60,550 bases of DNA from an uncultured Bacteroidales bacterium (lineage in GTDB: Bacteria > Bacteroidota > Bacteroidia > Bacteroidales > Paludibacteraceae): NCBI GenBank assembly GCA_900319035.1, contig ONMU01000012.1, positions 1 through 60,550 on the forward strand. The letters are read 5' to 3'. The position numbers and the translations under genes were made by a program. The notes beneath the pieces are model-generated. The model saw only the letters and a program-made list of their open reading frames with translations, did no database searches and had not been told where the DNA came from. Every line of letters begins with the position of its first letter. Positions within the stretch are counted from its first letter, which is position 1. Shown piece by piece: positions 25,603 through 32,460 of the stretch.

Positions 25603-26844
25603 ATGAAGATAACATTGATTGCAGGGGCGAGGCCCAATTTTATGAAGATCGCAGCGCTGATACATGCCATTCAGGCGGCACAGCAGCAAGGAAAGAATGT
25701 CCAGTTCAGGTTGGTGCATACAGGGCAGCACTATGACAAGAACATGAGTGACACGTTCTTTGAGGAGTTGGGGATTCCGGCTCCGGATGTGAACCTCGGT
25801 TGCGGTGGCGGTACACAGGCTGAACAGACGGCGCATATCATGGTGGCGTTTGAAAAAGAGTTGTTAGAGCATCCGACGGATGTGGTGCTGGTTGTGGGAG
25901 ATGTGACGAGCACTATGGCTTGCTCGATTGTGGCGAAGAAACTGAACACCAAAGTGTGCCATGTGGAGGCAGGTATCAGGTCTTGGGATCTGACCATGCC
26001 GGAGGAGATTAACCGCATGGTGACGGACAGTTTGGCGGATTATATGTTCACGACGAGCGAGGTGGCAAATAGGAACCTTGTACGGCAAGGAGCCTCTCTG
26101 ATGAATGATGGAATGAGCGAGGCGAAGCCTCTCAATGATGCGAATGGTGTATTGCCGGAGGATAAGTATGCCTATGAACGCGTGCCACAGAAAGTTTGGC
26201 ATGTGGGCAATGTGATGATTGATACGCTGTTGGCGAACAGAGCACGGTTTAGAAAGCCGGAAGTGTGGGATGAGTTGGGACTGAAAGAGAAAGAGTTTGT
26301 GGTGATGACTATGCACCGTCCGGCTAACGTGGATGAAGAGAACCATCTGCGCGCTATGATGGAGCAGATCATTGATAATGTGCATGGATTGCCGGTAATC
26401 TTCCCGATACATCCGAGAACGGCTAAGCTATTCTATAATCTTTGGAAGCCTACCTCCGACTCCTCCCTAAAGGGAAGAGAGGTATGCGAGGACTCTGAAG
26501 ATATTTTAGCAAAGCGTTTCCCGAATCTGCATATTGTGGAGCCGTTGGGGTATTTGGAGTTCAATTATCTGGTGGAACGCGCGAAAGCAGTGGTGACGGA
26601 TAGCGGTGGTATTACTGAAGAGACGACCGTAATGGGAGTGCCGTGTATCACGTTGAGGGATAACACTGAGCGGCCGGAGACCTGTACGGTGGGAACGAAT
26701 GAGTTGATCGGTACGAAACCCGAGGCTATCAAGCCTGCGCTAGACAAACTTTTTGCCGGAGAGTGGAAGAAAGGTGCGATACCGGAGTTGTGGGACGGAC
26801 ACGCTGCCGAAAGAATAGTTGAGATTCTTTCGGGATTGGAATAG
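25603..26844 (+). CDS. wecB: UDP-N-acetylglucosamine 2-epimerase (non-hydrolysing)
   Basis: 413 residues. It interconverts UDP-GlcNAc and UDP-ManNAc for surface glycan synthesis. Signatures: AGARPNFMKIAAL (7-19), HTGQHYD (45-51), GDVTSTMACS, CHVEAGIRSWDLTMPEEINR and TDSGGITEETTVMGVP, all as in WecB. About 30 residues longer than usual: residues about 283-300 (PTSDSSLKGREV...) have no counterpart in the family and are coded by a palindromic repeat of the type found between and inside neighbouring genes. The insertion sits before the FPNLHIVEPLGYLEF segment, on the surface of the second Rossmann domain, so activity may be retained. Operates in the cytoplasm. Confidence 0.9.
   Translation: MKITLIAGARPNFMKIAALIHAIQAAQQQGKNVQFRLVHTGQHYDKNMSDTFFEELGIPAPDVNLGCGGGTQAEQTAHIMVAFEKELLEHPTDVVLVVGDVTSTMACSIVAKKLNTKVCHVEAGIRSWDLTMPEEINRMVTDSLADYMFTTSEVANRNLVRQGASLMNDGMSEAKPLNDANGVLPEDKYAYERVPQKVWHVGNVMIDTLLANRARFRKPEVWDELGLKEKEFVVMTMHRPANVDEENHLRAMMEQIIDNVHGLPVIFPIHPRTAKLFYNLWKPTSDSSLKGREVCEDSEDILAKRFPNLHIVEPLGYLEFNYLVERAKAVVTDSGGITEETTVMGVPCITLRDNTERPETCTVGTNELIGTKPEAIKPALDKLFAGEWKKGAIPELWDGHAAERIVEILSGLE
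26449..26486 (+). repeat. REP-like palindromic element inside wecB
   Basis: CCTACCTCCGACTCCTCCCT, then AAAGGGAAGAGAGG. The core CCTCCGACTCCTCC recurs on the other strand near 58590, and CT-rich arms with AAGGG-type returns recur at 26848 and 27049. It is translated in frame. Confidence 0.65.
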
Positions 26845-26878
26845 GCCTACCCCTAACCCTTTCTAAAAGAAGGGGAAT
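26845..26878 (+). repeat. REP-like palindromic element after wecB
   Basis: GGCCTACCCCTAACCCTTTC, then TAAAAGAAGGGGAAT: arms CCCCTaacCCTTTCT and AGAAGGGG. It directly follows the wecB stop codon and may serve as a transcript end. Confidence 0.65.
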
Positions 26879-26895
26879 AAAAGAGTAGAACATCA

Positions 26896-27987
26896 GTGAT
26901 AAAGGTATTGACATATAACGAGATTGATCGAGGAGAATGGAGTAGGCTTGTGCACACAAGTGCTACGGGAACGTGGTTTCAGACACCGGAGGCGTATGAG
27001 TTCTTCGAAAGCATGCCGAATCTATTCCGATCTTTCGTCGTAGGAGTAGCCTCCAATCTCCCTTCCCTTCAGGGAAGGGTCGGGGATAGGCTTCTTTTAC
27101 GCGGGGTGTGCGTCGGGTACGTGACAGTGGAGAAAAATCCTATTAAGCAGTACTTTACGCGAAGGGCGATTATTATTGGTGGACCATGTTTTGCTGATGA
27201 TTGTACAGCAGAAGAAGTCGAACTTCTTATGAACGGCTTGAAGGAGTTAATGAGTGAACGAATTAACGGTGCTCCAATATACATCGAGACGCGGAATTTT
27301 AATGATTACTCCAAATGGCGCAATGCTTTTGAACATTGTGGAGGCCATCCTAGGCGGAGGCCGCTCCTTCCATTCCGTTGGAAGGACGCTCCGGGATTTG
27401 AATATAAAAAGCATTTGAATTTTCATGTGGATTGCACGGATAAGGAAAAGATGTGGGAGCGGTTGAGTAAGACCCGGCAGAAACAAATTCGTCGTGCTAT
27501 GCGGAGCGGAGTAGAGGTAGTGGAACCGGCGGAAGAGGATGTGAAGAAATGGTATGCTATTCTGCAGGAAATGTATCGTCAAAAAGTGAAGTTGCCTTTG
27601 CTTCCGATGGATTTCTTTTTGAATGCGTACCGAAGCGGAAACGCAAAATACTTGATGGTGAAATACAACGGAGAGGTGATAGGCGGTTTGATGTTTGAGA
27701 TGGACGAGAAGAGTGTGTACGAATGGTATGTCTGCGGTTTAGATAGCGCGTATGAGAGACAATATCCTTCTGTTGTTGCGACATATGCCGGAATGGAATA
27801 TGCAAACGCTCACGGGAGAAGATGTTGCGATTTGATGGGAGCAGGAGAACCGGGAGTGCACTATGGCGTGCGTGATTTTAAAGAACGATTCGGCGGCGAA
27901 TTGGTGGAATACGGTCGGTTCGTATGCGTGCGCGAACCTATATTATATAAGATAGGGGTGTTGGGAGTGAAGATGATGAGAGGATGA
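26896..27987 (+). CDS. FemAB/GNAT-like acyltransferase carrying two in-frame repeat insertions
   Basis: 363 residues from GTG 26896; no upstream ATG fits. W..L...S..GTWFQTPEAYEFF at the start, LNFHVD with RQKQIRRAMRSGVEV, and YEWYVCGLDSAYERQYPSVV mark the FemAB/GNAT-fold peptidyl or N-acyl transferases used in cell-wall or glycan modification. Two stretches look foreign: about residues 52-70 (ASNLPSLQGRVGDRLLLRG) and 148-166 (GGHPRRRPLLPFRWKDAPG). Both coincide with palindromic DNA (27049-27095 and 27337-27394) and interrupt otherwise continuous family sequence. The last codons run into an 8-base tandem repeat. It may act on the glycan or peptide made by the wecB locus; substrate unknown. Confidence 0.75.
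   Translation: MIKVLTYNEIDRGEWSRLVHTSATGTWFQTPEAYEFFESMPNLFRSFVVGVASNLPSLQGRVGDRLLLRGVCVGYVTVEKNPIKQYFTRRAIIIGGPCFADDCTAEEVELLMNGLKELMSERINGAPIYIETRNFNDYSKWRNAFEHCGGHPRRRPLLPFRWKDAPGFEYKKHLNFHVDCTDKEKMWERLSKTRQKQIRRAMRSGVEVVEPAEEDVKKWYAILQEMYRQKVKLPLLPMDFFLNAYRSGNAKYLMVKYNGEVIGGLMFEMDEKSVYEWYVCGLDSAYERQYPSVVATYAGMEYANAHGRRCCDLMGAGEPGVHYGVRDFKERFGGELVEYGRFVCVREPILYKIGVLGVKMMRG
27049..27095 (+). repeat. REP-like element inside the FemAB-like gene
   Basis: GCCTCCAATCTCCCTTCCCT and its return AGGGAAGGGTCGGGGATAGGC form a hairpin with arms CCTTCCCT and AGGGAAGG. Translated in frame. Confidence 0.65.
27337..27394 (+). repeat. Second palindromic insertion inside the FemAB-like gene
   Basis: GGAGGCC occurs twice (27340 and 27356 region) and CCTTCCA and TGGAAGG flank a 6-base loop before GACGCTCC. 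It is a different repeat type from that at 27049 but is also read in frame. Confidence 0.55.
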
Positions 27988-28071
27988 GTGGATGAGAGGA
28001 TGAGAGGATGAGAGGATGAGTGGATTAGTGGATTAGTGGATTAGAGGGTGAGTGGATGAGAGGATTAGAGG
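27973..28071 (+). repeat. Octamer minisatellite, about 12 units of WGGATKAG
   Basis: Units AGGATGAG, TGGATGAG, TGGATTAG and AGGATTAG follow without gaps from inside the last codons of the FemAB-like gene, across its TGA (27985-27987), to 28068. Period 8 is not a multiple of 3, so copy changes before the stop would alter the C-terminus. Nothing else is seen in the gap up to the rpmB promoter. Confidence 0.9.
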
Positions 28072-28141
28072 GGGAATATTTTATGTTTTTTGCTAATTTT
28101 GGTGAAGAAATGAAGAAAAATTTCATTTTCTTGTAAAAAAA

Positions 28142-28173
28142 TTTGCGTATGTCAAAAAAAAGCAGTACCTTTG
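28142..28173 (+). promoter_or_regulatory. rpmB promoter
   Basis: TTTG at 28142-28145, 20 bases, TACCTTTG at 28166-28173. The spacer contains ATGTC, eight A and GCAG, identical to the spacer of the tRNA-Lys promoter at 32262-32293. Confidence 0.85.
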
Positions 28174-28238
28174 CGCGATTTTTCGTGTAAATGTGCGAAG
28201 AATACCTGAATTAGAAAAAATATAAAATATATAATACA

Positions 28239-28475
28239 ATGTCAAAGATTTGTCAAATTACAGGCAAGAAAGCCATGGGCGGCTGCAACGTTTCGCACTC
28301 GAAACGTCACACCAAACGCAGTTTTGATGTGAACTTATTCCGCCGCAAGTTCTACTGGGTAGAACAAGATGTATGGATCGAGCTGAACGTGAGTGCAGCA
28401 GGTCTGAGAACAATTAACAAGATCGGCCTCGACAACGCGCTGAAACAAGCTGCGGAGAAGGGCTATCTCAATTAA
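28239..28475 (+). CDS. rpmB: 50S ribosomal protein L28
   Basis: 78 residues, full length. [20 protein letters not shown] and [12 protein letters not shown] identify bacterial L28, a small protein of the large subunit near the E site; the C-terminal [13 protein letters not shown]-type segment is seen as [13 protein letters not shown]. It heads the group rpmB-rpmG-DUF4295, which is conserved in Bacteroidetes, and is preceded by a strong promoter with a 65-base leader. Cys residues of the zinc-binding version are only partly present. Confidence 0.97.
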   Translation: MSKICQITGKKAMGGCNVSHSKRHTKRSFDVNLFRRKFYWVEQDVWIELNVSAAGLRTINKIGLDNALKQAAEKGYLN

Positions 28476-28492
28476 ACGAAAGGAGTTGAAGT

Positions 28493-28681
28493 ATGGCAAA
28501 GAAAACAAAAGAAGCCCGCGTTCAAGTAATCCTTGAGTGCACAGAGCAAAAAGCCAGCGGAGTTCCGGGAATGTCTCGTTACATCACCACCAAGAACCGT
28601 AAGAACACTCCGGATCGTTTGGAGCTCATGAAGTACAATCCCTATTTGAAGAAATACACTCTTCACAAGGAGATTAAGTAA
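28493..28681 (+). CDS. rpmG: 50S ribosomal protein L33
   Basis: 62 residues. [20 protein letters not shown], then [20 protein letters not shown] and [14 protein letters not shown] are typical of L33; only one of the four zinc cysteines is present, so this is the zinc-independent form. GAAAGGAG at 28479-28486 precedes the start. It lies 17 bases after rpmB, as in other Bacteroidetes. Confidence 0.97.
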   Translation: MAKKTKEARVQVILECTEQKASGVPGMSRYITTKNRKNTPDRLELMKYNPYLKKYTLHKEIK

Positions 28682-28710
28682 TTAACCCTAATTTAGAAAG
28701 GCTTAGAACT

Positions 28711-28863
28711 ATGGCAAAGAAAGCGGTTGCGACCCTTCAAACCGGTAACTCCGGACGCGCGCACTCTAAGTGCATCAAGATGGTTAAGTCGCCTAAAACG
28801 GGTGCTTACGTCTTCCAAGAGGAAATCGTTCTGAACGAGAAGGTTAACGAGTTCTTCAAGTAA
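28711..28863 (+). CDS. DUF4295 small basic protein
   Basis: 50 residues: MAKKAVATLQTGNSGRAHSK, then CIKMVKSPKTGAYVFQEEIV and LNEKVNEFFK. This Bacteroidetes-only family almost always follows rpmB and rpmG and is suspected to be ribosome-associated; its function is not established. In many relatives ftsY is the next gene, but here a terminator follows and ftsY is absent. Confidence 0.92.
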   Translation: MAKKAVATLQTGNSGRAHSKCIKMVKSPKTGAYVFQEEIVLNEKVNEFFK

Positions 28864-28872
28864 AAAACGAAA

Positions 28873-28910
28873 ATGCGTACTACCCCAATGGAGCGGTACG
28901 CATTTTTTTT
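28873..28910 (+). terminator. Rho-independent terminator of the rpmB operon
   Basis: Arms ATGCGTAC (28873-28880) and GTACGCAT (28896-28903) with a 15-base loop, then a run of T to 28910. A longer reading frame of the next gene would begin inside this hairpin and is not used. Confidence 0.9.
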
Positions 28911-28920
28911 ATTTCAGACC

Positions 28921-29844
28921 ATGCTTGGCATCATCATCAATCCCAAATCCGGCAAGCGTTTTTATCGAGCACAGCGGATGTACTTGTGGAAACTTCTTCG
29001 TAAGCGTCATCAACCGTTTGCTTATCGCGTGACCCAATATGCCGGTCATGCTATCGAATTGGCACGTGAGTTAGTGGAAAAGGGATACGATGAGATACTT
29101 GTTTTAGGCGGAGACGGAACGCTGTCCGAAACAGTGAACGGCATCATGCGATCGGGGCTGACGGTAGCGCAACGTGCGCGGATACAGATAGGTCTGATGC
29201 CCCGTGGCACAGGAAATGACTGGAGCCGGTATTGGTCGCTTACCAAGAACCATCAAGAGTCTCTGTCTCGCTTCTTTGAGGGAACGGGTCATCCGATAGA
29301 TATTGGCTGCGTTACTTATTGGCGCAACGGCATTGAGCACCATCGTTATTTCATCAATTCGGTCGGCTTTGGAGTGGATGCGCTATGTTGCCAGAAGGCA
29401 GAGACGATCAAGCGATATATCGGTTCCCATCATGTAAACTATGTCATAGGACTTATCGATGCCATTATGGAGCATCAGTCGCAGCATATGGTTCTTACGG
29501 TGGATGGCAAAGAGGCGGTGAATGATCTGCTTTTTACGATGAATATCGGCAACGGGCCGTTCTCGGGAGGAGGTATTCGCCAAAATCCTCAAGCAGATCC
29601 GACGGATGGTGTTTTTCATGCGATGTTTGTTCGCAAGCCGACTTTCGGACAGGTTCTCAAGGCCTTGCCAAACCTCTTCAATGGTCGATTGACCGAACTG
29701 CCGTTTGTTTATCCTATTGTGGGCAAAGAGGTAGAGATAGCCTATGACAAGCATCTTCTCTTTGAAGCGGACGGGATATTAGAGCACATCGTCGGTCCAT
29801 GTACAATAAGTTGCATCCATCACGCATTGCAGTTTAGATGCTGA
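28921..29844 (+). CDS. Diacylglycerol kinase-family lipid kinase (YegS/DgkB-like)
   Basis: 307 residues from ATG 28921, chosen because the in-frame ATG at 28873 is inside the terminator. MLGIIINPKSGKR is the usual start; ILVLGGDGTLSETVNGIM (near 57-74) is the nucleotide-binding GGDGT motif; GLMPRGTGNDWSR (about 92-104) and NSVGFGVDALC follow the DAGK catalytic fold. These enzymes phosphorylate diacylglycerol, sphingoid or related lipids at the cytoplasmic membrane, recycling lipids or making membrane precursors. The stop codon is followed at once by a heptamer array that separates it from the next gene. Confidence 0.88.
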   Translation: MLGIIINPKSGKRFYRAQRMYLWKLLRKRHQPFAYRVTQYAGHAIELARELVEKGYDEILVLGGDGTLSETVNGIMRSGLTVAQRARIQIGLMPRGTGNDWSRYWSLTKNHQESLSRFFEGTGHPIDIGCVTYWRNGIEHHRYFINSVGFGVDALCCQKAETIKRYIGSHHVNYVIGLIDAIMEHQSQHMVLTVDGKEAVNDLLFTMNIGNGPFSGGGIRQNPQADPTDGVFHAMFVRKPTFGQVLKALPNLFNGRLTELPFVYPIVGKEVEIAYDKHLLFEADGILEHIVGPCTISCIHHALQFRC

Positions 29845-29886
29845 TGAAAGATGAAAAATGAAAGGTGAAAAGTGAAAGGTGAAAAG
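29845..29886 (+). repeat. Heptamer tandem array (6 units, TGAAARR)
   Basis: TGAAAGA, TGAAAAA, TGAAAGG, TGAAAAG, TGAAAGG and TGAAAAG follow the stop codon of the lipid kinase directly and end eight bases before the ATG of the next gene. Confidence 0.9.
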
Positions 29887-29894
29887 TGATTATT

Positions 29895-30806
29895 ATGCAG
29901 ATTGCACAACAAGGAAGTAATAGAATATATACGCGTGAGACGGACGCAAATGGAAAGACTTATATTCGCGTGACGGGTACTAACCGTGACGAGAACCGTG
30001 CGTTCATCTACATGGCGCGCCATTTTCATGCATTGGGTTTACCTGTGCCGGAACTGTACAGCGTGAGTGAGGATGAGATGAGTTATACGCAGGAGGATTT
30101 AGGCGACACACTGCTCTTCGATCATCTGGAGCCCACCTTATTAGAACGCGCTATACGTGCGCTCGCGCACATACAGGTGACGGGCGCGAAGGATTTCAAT
30201 TGGTCGGTTTGTTTTCCTGTTCCGGCGATGGACGAACGTTCTATCCGGTGGGATCTGAACTACTTCAAGTACTGTTTCCTGAAGGGCACGAAGTTGGAGT
30301 TCTCTGAGCCTAAGTTAGAGGATGATTTTGACAGTTTGGTGAAATTCATTCTGGCGCAACCTGCAGAGACGTTCCTGTATCGGGATTTTCAGAGCCGGAA
30401 TGTCATGATACGTGACGGACAACCGTACTTCATCGATTTCCAAGGCGGAAGGCGCGGACCGACGCAGTACGATGTAGCTTCGTTCTTATGGCAGGCAAAA
30501 GCGAAGATTGCTCCTGAGTTAAGAGAGAAGCTGATTGACGCTTATCTGGAAGAACTCAAGCAGCTTCAGCCGAGCTTGGCTGAAACAGCGTGGAGAGCTG
30601 CCTTGCCGCACTTCGTCCTGTTCCGCACGTTGCAGGTCTTAGGCGCTTATGGCTATCGAGGCTATTTCGAGCGCAAGCCGCATTTCTTGGAGTCGATACC
30701 CTTGGCGCTGAAGAACCTGCATGAGCTATTTGAAAAGAACCCTGAGTTACAAACCCAATATCCTTATTTATATGCTATCAGTAACGATTTACTCGTTCTC
30801 GTTTAA
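29895..30806 (+). CDS. AmgK-like sugar kinase / phosphotransferase
   Basis: 303 residues from ATG 29895; GTG 29886 lies in the repeat array and is less likely. The aminoglycoside-phosphotransferase fold is shown by SYTQEDLGDTLLFDHL (about 62-77), FLYRDFQSRNVMI (catalytic Asp164; the usual His is Tyr), YFIDFQGGRRGPTQYDVASF (metal-binding Asp). This is the pattern of AmgK, which phosphorylates MurNAc/GlcNAc at C1 in peptidoglycan recycling. The following RapZ-like gene overlaps its end and a MurU-like uridylyltransferase comes next, strengthening the idea of an amino-sugar salvage operon. In many Bacteroidetes kinase and RapZ parts are one polypeptide. Substrate not proven. Confidence 0.8.
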   Translation: MQIAQQGSNRIYTRETDANGKTYIRVTGTNRDENRAFIYMARHFHALGLPVPELYSVSEDEMSYTQEDLGDTLLFDHLEPTLLERAIRALAHIQVTGAKDFNWSVCFPVPAMDERSIRWDLNYFKYCFLKGTKLEFSEPKLEDDFDSLVKFILAQPAETFLYRDFQSRNVMIRDGQPYFIDFQGGRRGPTQYDVASFLWQAKAKIAPELREKLIDAYLEELKQLQPSLAETAWRAALPHFVLFRTLQVLGAYGYRGYFERKPHFLESIPLALKNLHELFEKNPELQTQYPYLYAISNDLLVLV

Positions 30807-31173
30807 GAAAGGAATACCATCCGATGATTCAGGCAACGGAGGCGGTTATGTCTTCGATTGCCGTTCTACGCACAATCCCGGCAAGTACGAAGAGTATAAA
30901 ACGCTGACGGGAATGGATCAGCCGGTGATTGTTTTTTTAGAGAAAGACGGTGAGATACTCACCTTCTTGGAGTCGGTGGATAAGTTAGTGGACCATCATG
31001 TAGAGCGGTTCATAGAGCGCGATTTTGAACATATGCAGGTTGCTTTCGGCTGTACGGGCGGACAGCACCGTTCTGTCTATTGTGCGGAGCATCTGGCGAA
31101 ACATCTCAAAGAGAAATACGATGTCCGTATTCGTCTTATTCATAGAGAAAGAGGCATCGACCGTAATTTTTAA
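30772..31173 (+). CDS. RapZ C-terminal-domain protein
   Basis: 133 residues from ATG 30772, overlapping the kinase gene by 35 bases. SVTIYSFSFKKGIPSDDSGN, YVFDCRSTHNPG and VAFGCTGGQHRSVYCAEHLA (about 87-106) match the C-terminal half of RapZ, whose GCTGGxHRSV loop binds glucosamine-6-phosphate in enterobacteria; the N-terminal P-loop half of RapZ is missing. Here it may sense an amino-sugar phosphate for the kinase and nucleotidyltransferase on either side. An upstream ATG (30721) in the same frame would lengthen the overlap and is less likely. Confidence 0.82.
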   Translation: MLSVTIYSFSFKKGIPSDDSGNGGGYVFDCRSTHNPGKYEEYKTLTGMDQPVIVFLEKDGEILTFLESVDKLVDHHVERFIERDFEHMQVAFGCTGGQHRSVYCAEHLAKHLKEKYDVRIRLIHRERGIDRNF

Positions 31174-31176
31174 TTC

Positions 31177-31205
31177 GTAAATGGTAAATGGTTCAATGGT
31201 ACATG
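31177..31205 (+). repeat. Short heptamer-like array around the MurU-like start
   Basis: GTAAATG, GTAAATG, GTTCAATG and GTACATG. Two of the ATG triplets are in frame with the next gene (31181 and 31196), so the start site itself is repeat-derived. Confidence 0.6.
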
Positions 31206-31939
31206 GATTGATTTTTGCCGCAGGTTTGGGCACGCGCCTTAAACCGCTCACCGATACGATGCCCAAGGCGCTTGTGCCGTTAGCAGGTAAACCGCTGCTC
31301 CAGTGGCAGGTAGAGAAACTGCGTGATGCAGGGATTACCGACATCATCGTGAACGTGCATCATTTTCCCGATATGATCATCGATACTATCCGTGAAAACC
31401 AAGGGTGGAACTGTAATATCGCAGTTTCCGACGAACGGGAGATGTTGCTCGATACCGGAGGGGGACTAAAGAAGGTGAGAGGTGAAAGGTTAAAGGTGAA
31501 AGGTGAGCCTATTCTTGCGTGCAATGTGGATATCTTGTCGAATATCGATTTGCGCGCATTGATAAGCGCCTATGAGCGTACGGGTGTCAGCCAATTGGTG
31601 GTTTCCAAACGAGAGACGCAACGCTACCTCTGTTTCGATGAGAAAGATAGGATGTGCGGATGGACGAATATCAAGACGGGTGAGGTAAGACCGAATAATG
31701 GCACATGGAAGATAGAGGATGCGCAATTATTGGCTTTTAGCGGAATGCAAATCCTCAGTCCCGATGTTTTGGCGATGTTGGACACCATGAAAGAGGATAA
31801 GTTTTCGCTCATTGATTTCTATTTGTCTATTTGTGGGAAAGCGGAACTGAAAGCGTTTGTGCCGAACGACTACCGGATGATGGATGTCGGTAAGATCGAT
31901 CAGATAGAAGAGGCAGAGATTTTTGCAGAGAGCTTGTGA
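31196..31939 (+). CDS. MurU-like sugar-1-phosphate nucleotidyltransferase
   Basis: 247 residues from ATG 31196 (31181 would add five repeat-coded residues). HGLIFAAGLGTRLKPLTD and MPKALVPLAGKPLLQWQ are the nucleotide-binding signature of sugar nucleotidylyltransferases; VNVHHFPD and DVDIL-like ACNVDILSNID supply the metal-binding Asp. Closest in layout to MurU, which makes UDP-MurNAc from MurNAc-1-phosphate, and to mannose-1-phosphate guanylyltransferases. The kinase before it favours MurU. Residues about 93-104 (KKVRGERLKVKGEP) are coded by five heptamers of the same type that fill the spacer at 29845, so a repeat has entered the gene. Confidence 0.82.
   Translation: MVHGLIFAAGLGTRLKPLTDTMPKALVPLAGKPLLQWQVEKLRDAGITDIIVNVHHFPDMIIDTIRENQGWNCNIAVSDEREMLLDTGGGLKKVRGERLKVKGEPILACNVDILSNIDLRALISAYERTGVSQLVVSKRETQRYLCFDEKDRMCGWTNIKTGEVRPNNGTWKIEDAQLLAFSGMQILSPDVLAMLDTMKEDKFSLIDFYLSICGKAELKAFVPNDYRMMDVGKIDQIEEAEIFAESL
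31474..31508 (+). repeat. Heptamer array inside the MurU-like gene (5 units, GGTGAAA type)
   Basis: GGTGAGA, GGTGAAA, GGTTAAA, GGTGAAA and GGTGAGC. The same unit in a shifted register forms the array at 29845. Total length 35 keeps the frame only together with flanking changes. Confidence 0.8.
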
Positions 31940-32021
31940 GAGGCTCGAAAATAGCATTTGCTATAATCGTTCGAGCAAAGCGAGATAAGAACTCTCTCGA
32001 GAGTTTGAGGACGGGGAATAA

Positions 32022-32047
32022 AAAAAAGGTGCTCATTGCACCTTTTT
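32022..32047. terminator. Bidirectional terminator between MurU-like gene and tRNA-Lys
   Basis: AAAAAGGTGC (to about 32032) and GCACCTTTTT (32038-32047) flank a 5-base loop, with A and T tracts on the two sides, so it can end transcripts from either direction. Confidence 0.85.
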
Positions 32048-32048
32048 G

Positions 32049-32121
32049 TGTCCCCCGAGAGGCTCGAACTCTCGACCCACTGATTAAGAGTCAGTTGCTC
32101 TACCAACTGAGCTAGGGAGAC
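32049..32121 (-). tRNA. tRNA-Lys (CTT anticodon)
   Basis: On the minus strand a cloverleaf is formed: acceptor GTCTCCC pairing with GGGGGAC (one G-U), D-arm AGCTCAGTTGGTAGAGC, anticodon stem ACTGA/TCAGT enclosing CTCTTAA (anticodon CTT), T-arm with GGTTCGA-like GAGTTCGAGCC, and discriminator A. CCA is not encoded. It is transcribed from the promoter at 32262-32293, leaving a leader of about 140 bases. Confidence 0.95.
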
Positions 32122-32261
32122 TTCGCGCTAAGCGCGACTCAATACGATTCGCAACGAAGTTGCTCATAGGAATTTTCGTCGCCTTCTCGCTCTCCCCAAA
32201 AATTAGAAATTTTCGGGGACCCCATAGGAGCCTTGAATCACTAATTTTTGAAAAGCGGGTG
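32122..32261 (-). other. Structured leader of tRNA-Lys
   Basis: No protein gene is seen. On the tRNA strand it contains CCCCGAAAATT and AATTTTTGGGG arms, and TCGCGC TTA GCGCGA directly before the tRNA 5' end. The last hairpin may guide 5' processing. Confidence 0.5.
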
Positions 32262-32293
32262 CAAAGGTACTGCTTTTTTTTGACATGACCAAA
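32262..32293 (-). promoter_or_regulatory. tRNA-Lys promoter
   Basis: On the minus strand: TTTG (32293-32290), 20 bases, TACCTTTG (32269-32262). The stretch TTTGGTCATGTCAAAAA is shared with the rRNA promoter at 60251, and from ATGTC to CTTTGC it is identical to the rpmB promoter. Confidence 0.88.
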
Positions 32294-32349
32294 TATTTTT
32301 GAAAAAAAATGCAAATATGGGGTCATTTTATGCTTTTTTTAGAAAATAT

Positions 32350-32381
32350 ATGGTGATTTTAATTATTTTTTTATACCTTTG
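32350..32381 (+). promoter_or_regulatory. Promoter of the L12-like membrane protein gene
   Basis: A clear TACCTTTG at 32374-32381 with only a weak -33 element (TGGTG near 32351). The leader to ATG 32461 is about 70 bases. Confidence 0.6.
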
Positions 32382-32460
32382 CGCAAAATTTTGGAATAAT
32401 TAGGAACAAATACTTACAATAATTACCAATACATTTTATTAACCAAATACAATTACAGTT

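Noticed and set aside
27973-28071. CRISPR-like repeat array
   Set aside because: Units are 8 bases with no spacers; it is a minisatellite, and no cas genes are present anywhere in the window.
28873-28920. Longer N-terminus of the lipid kinase
   Set aside because: The upstream in-frame ATG is the first base of the terminator hairpin of the rpmB operon; the ATG at 28921 gives the family's normal N-terminus.
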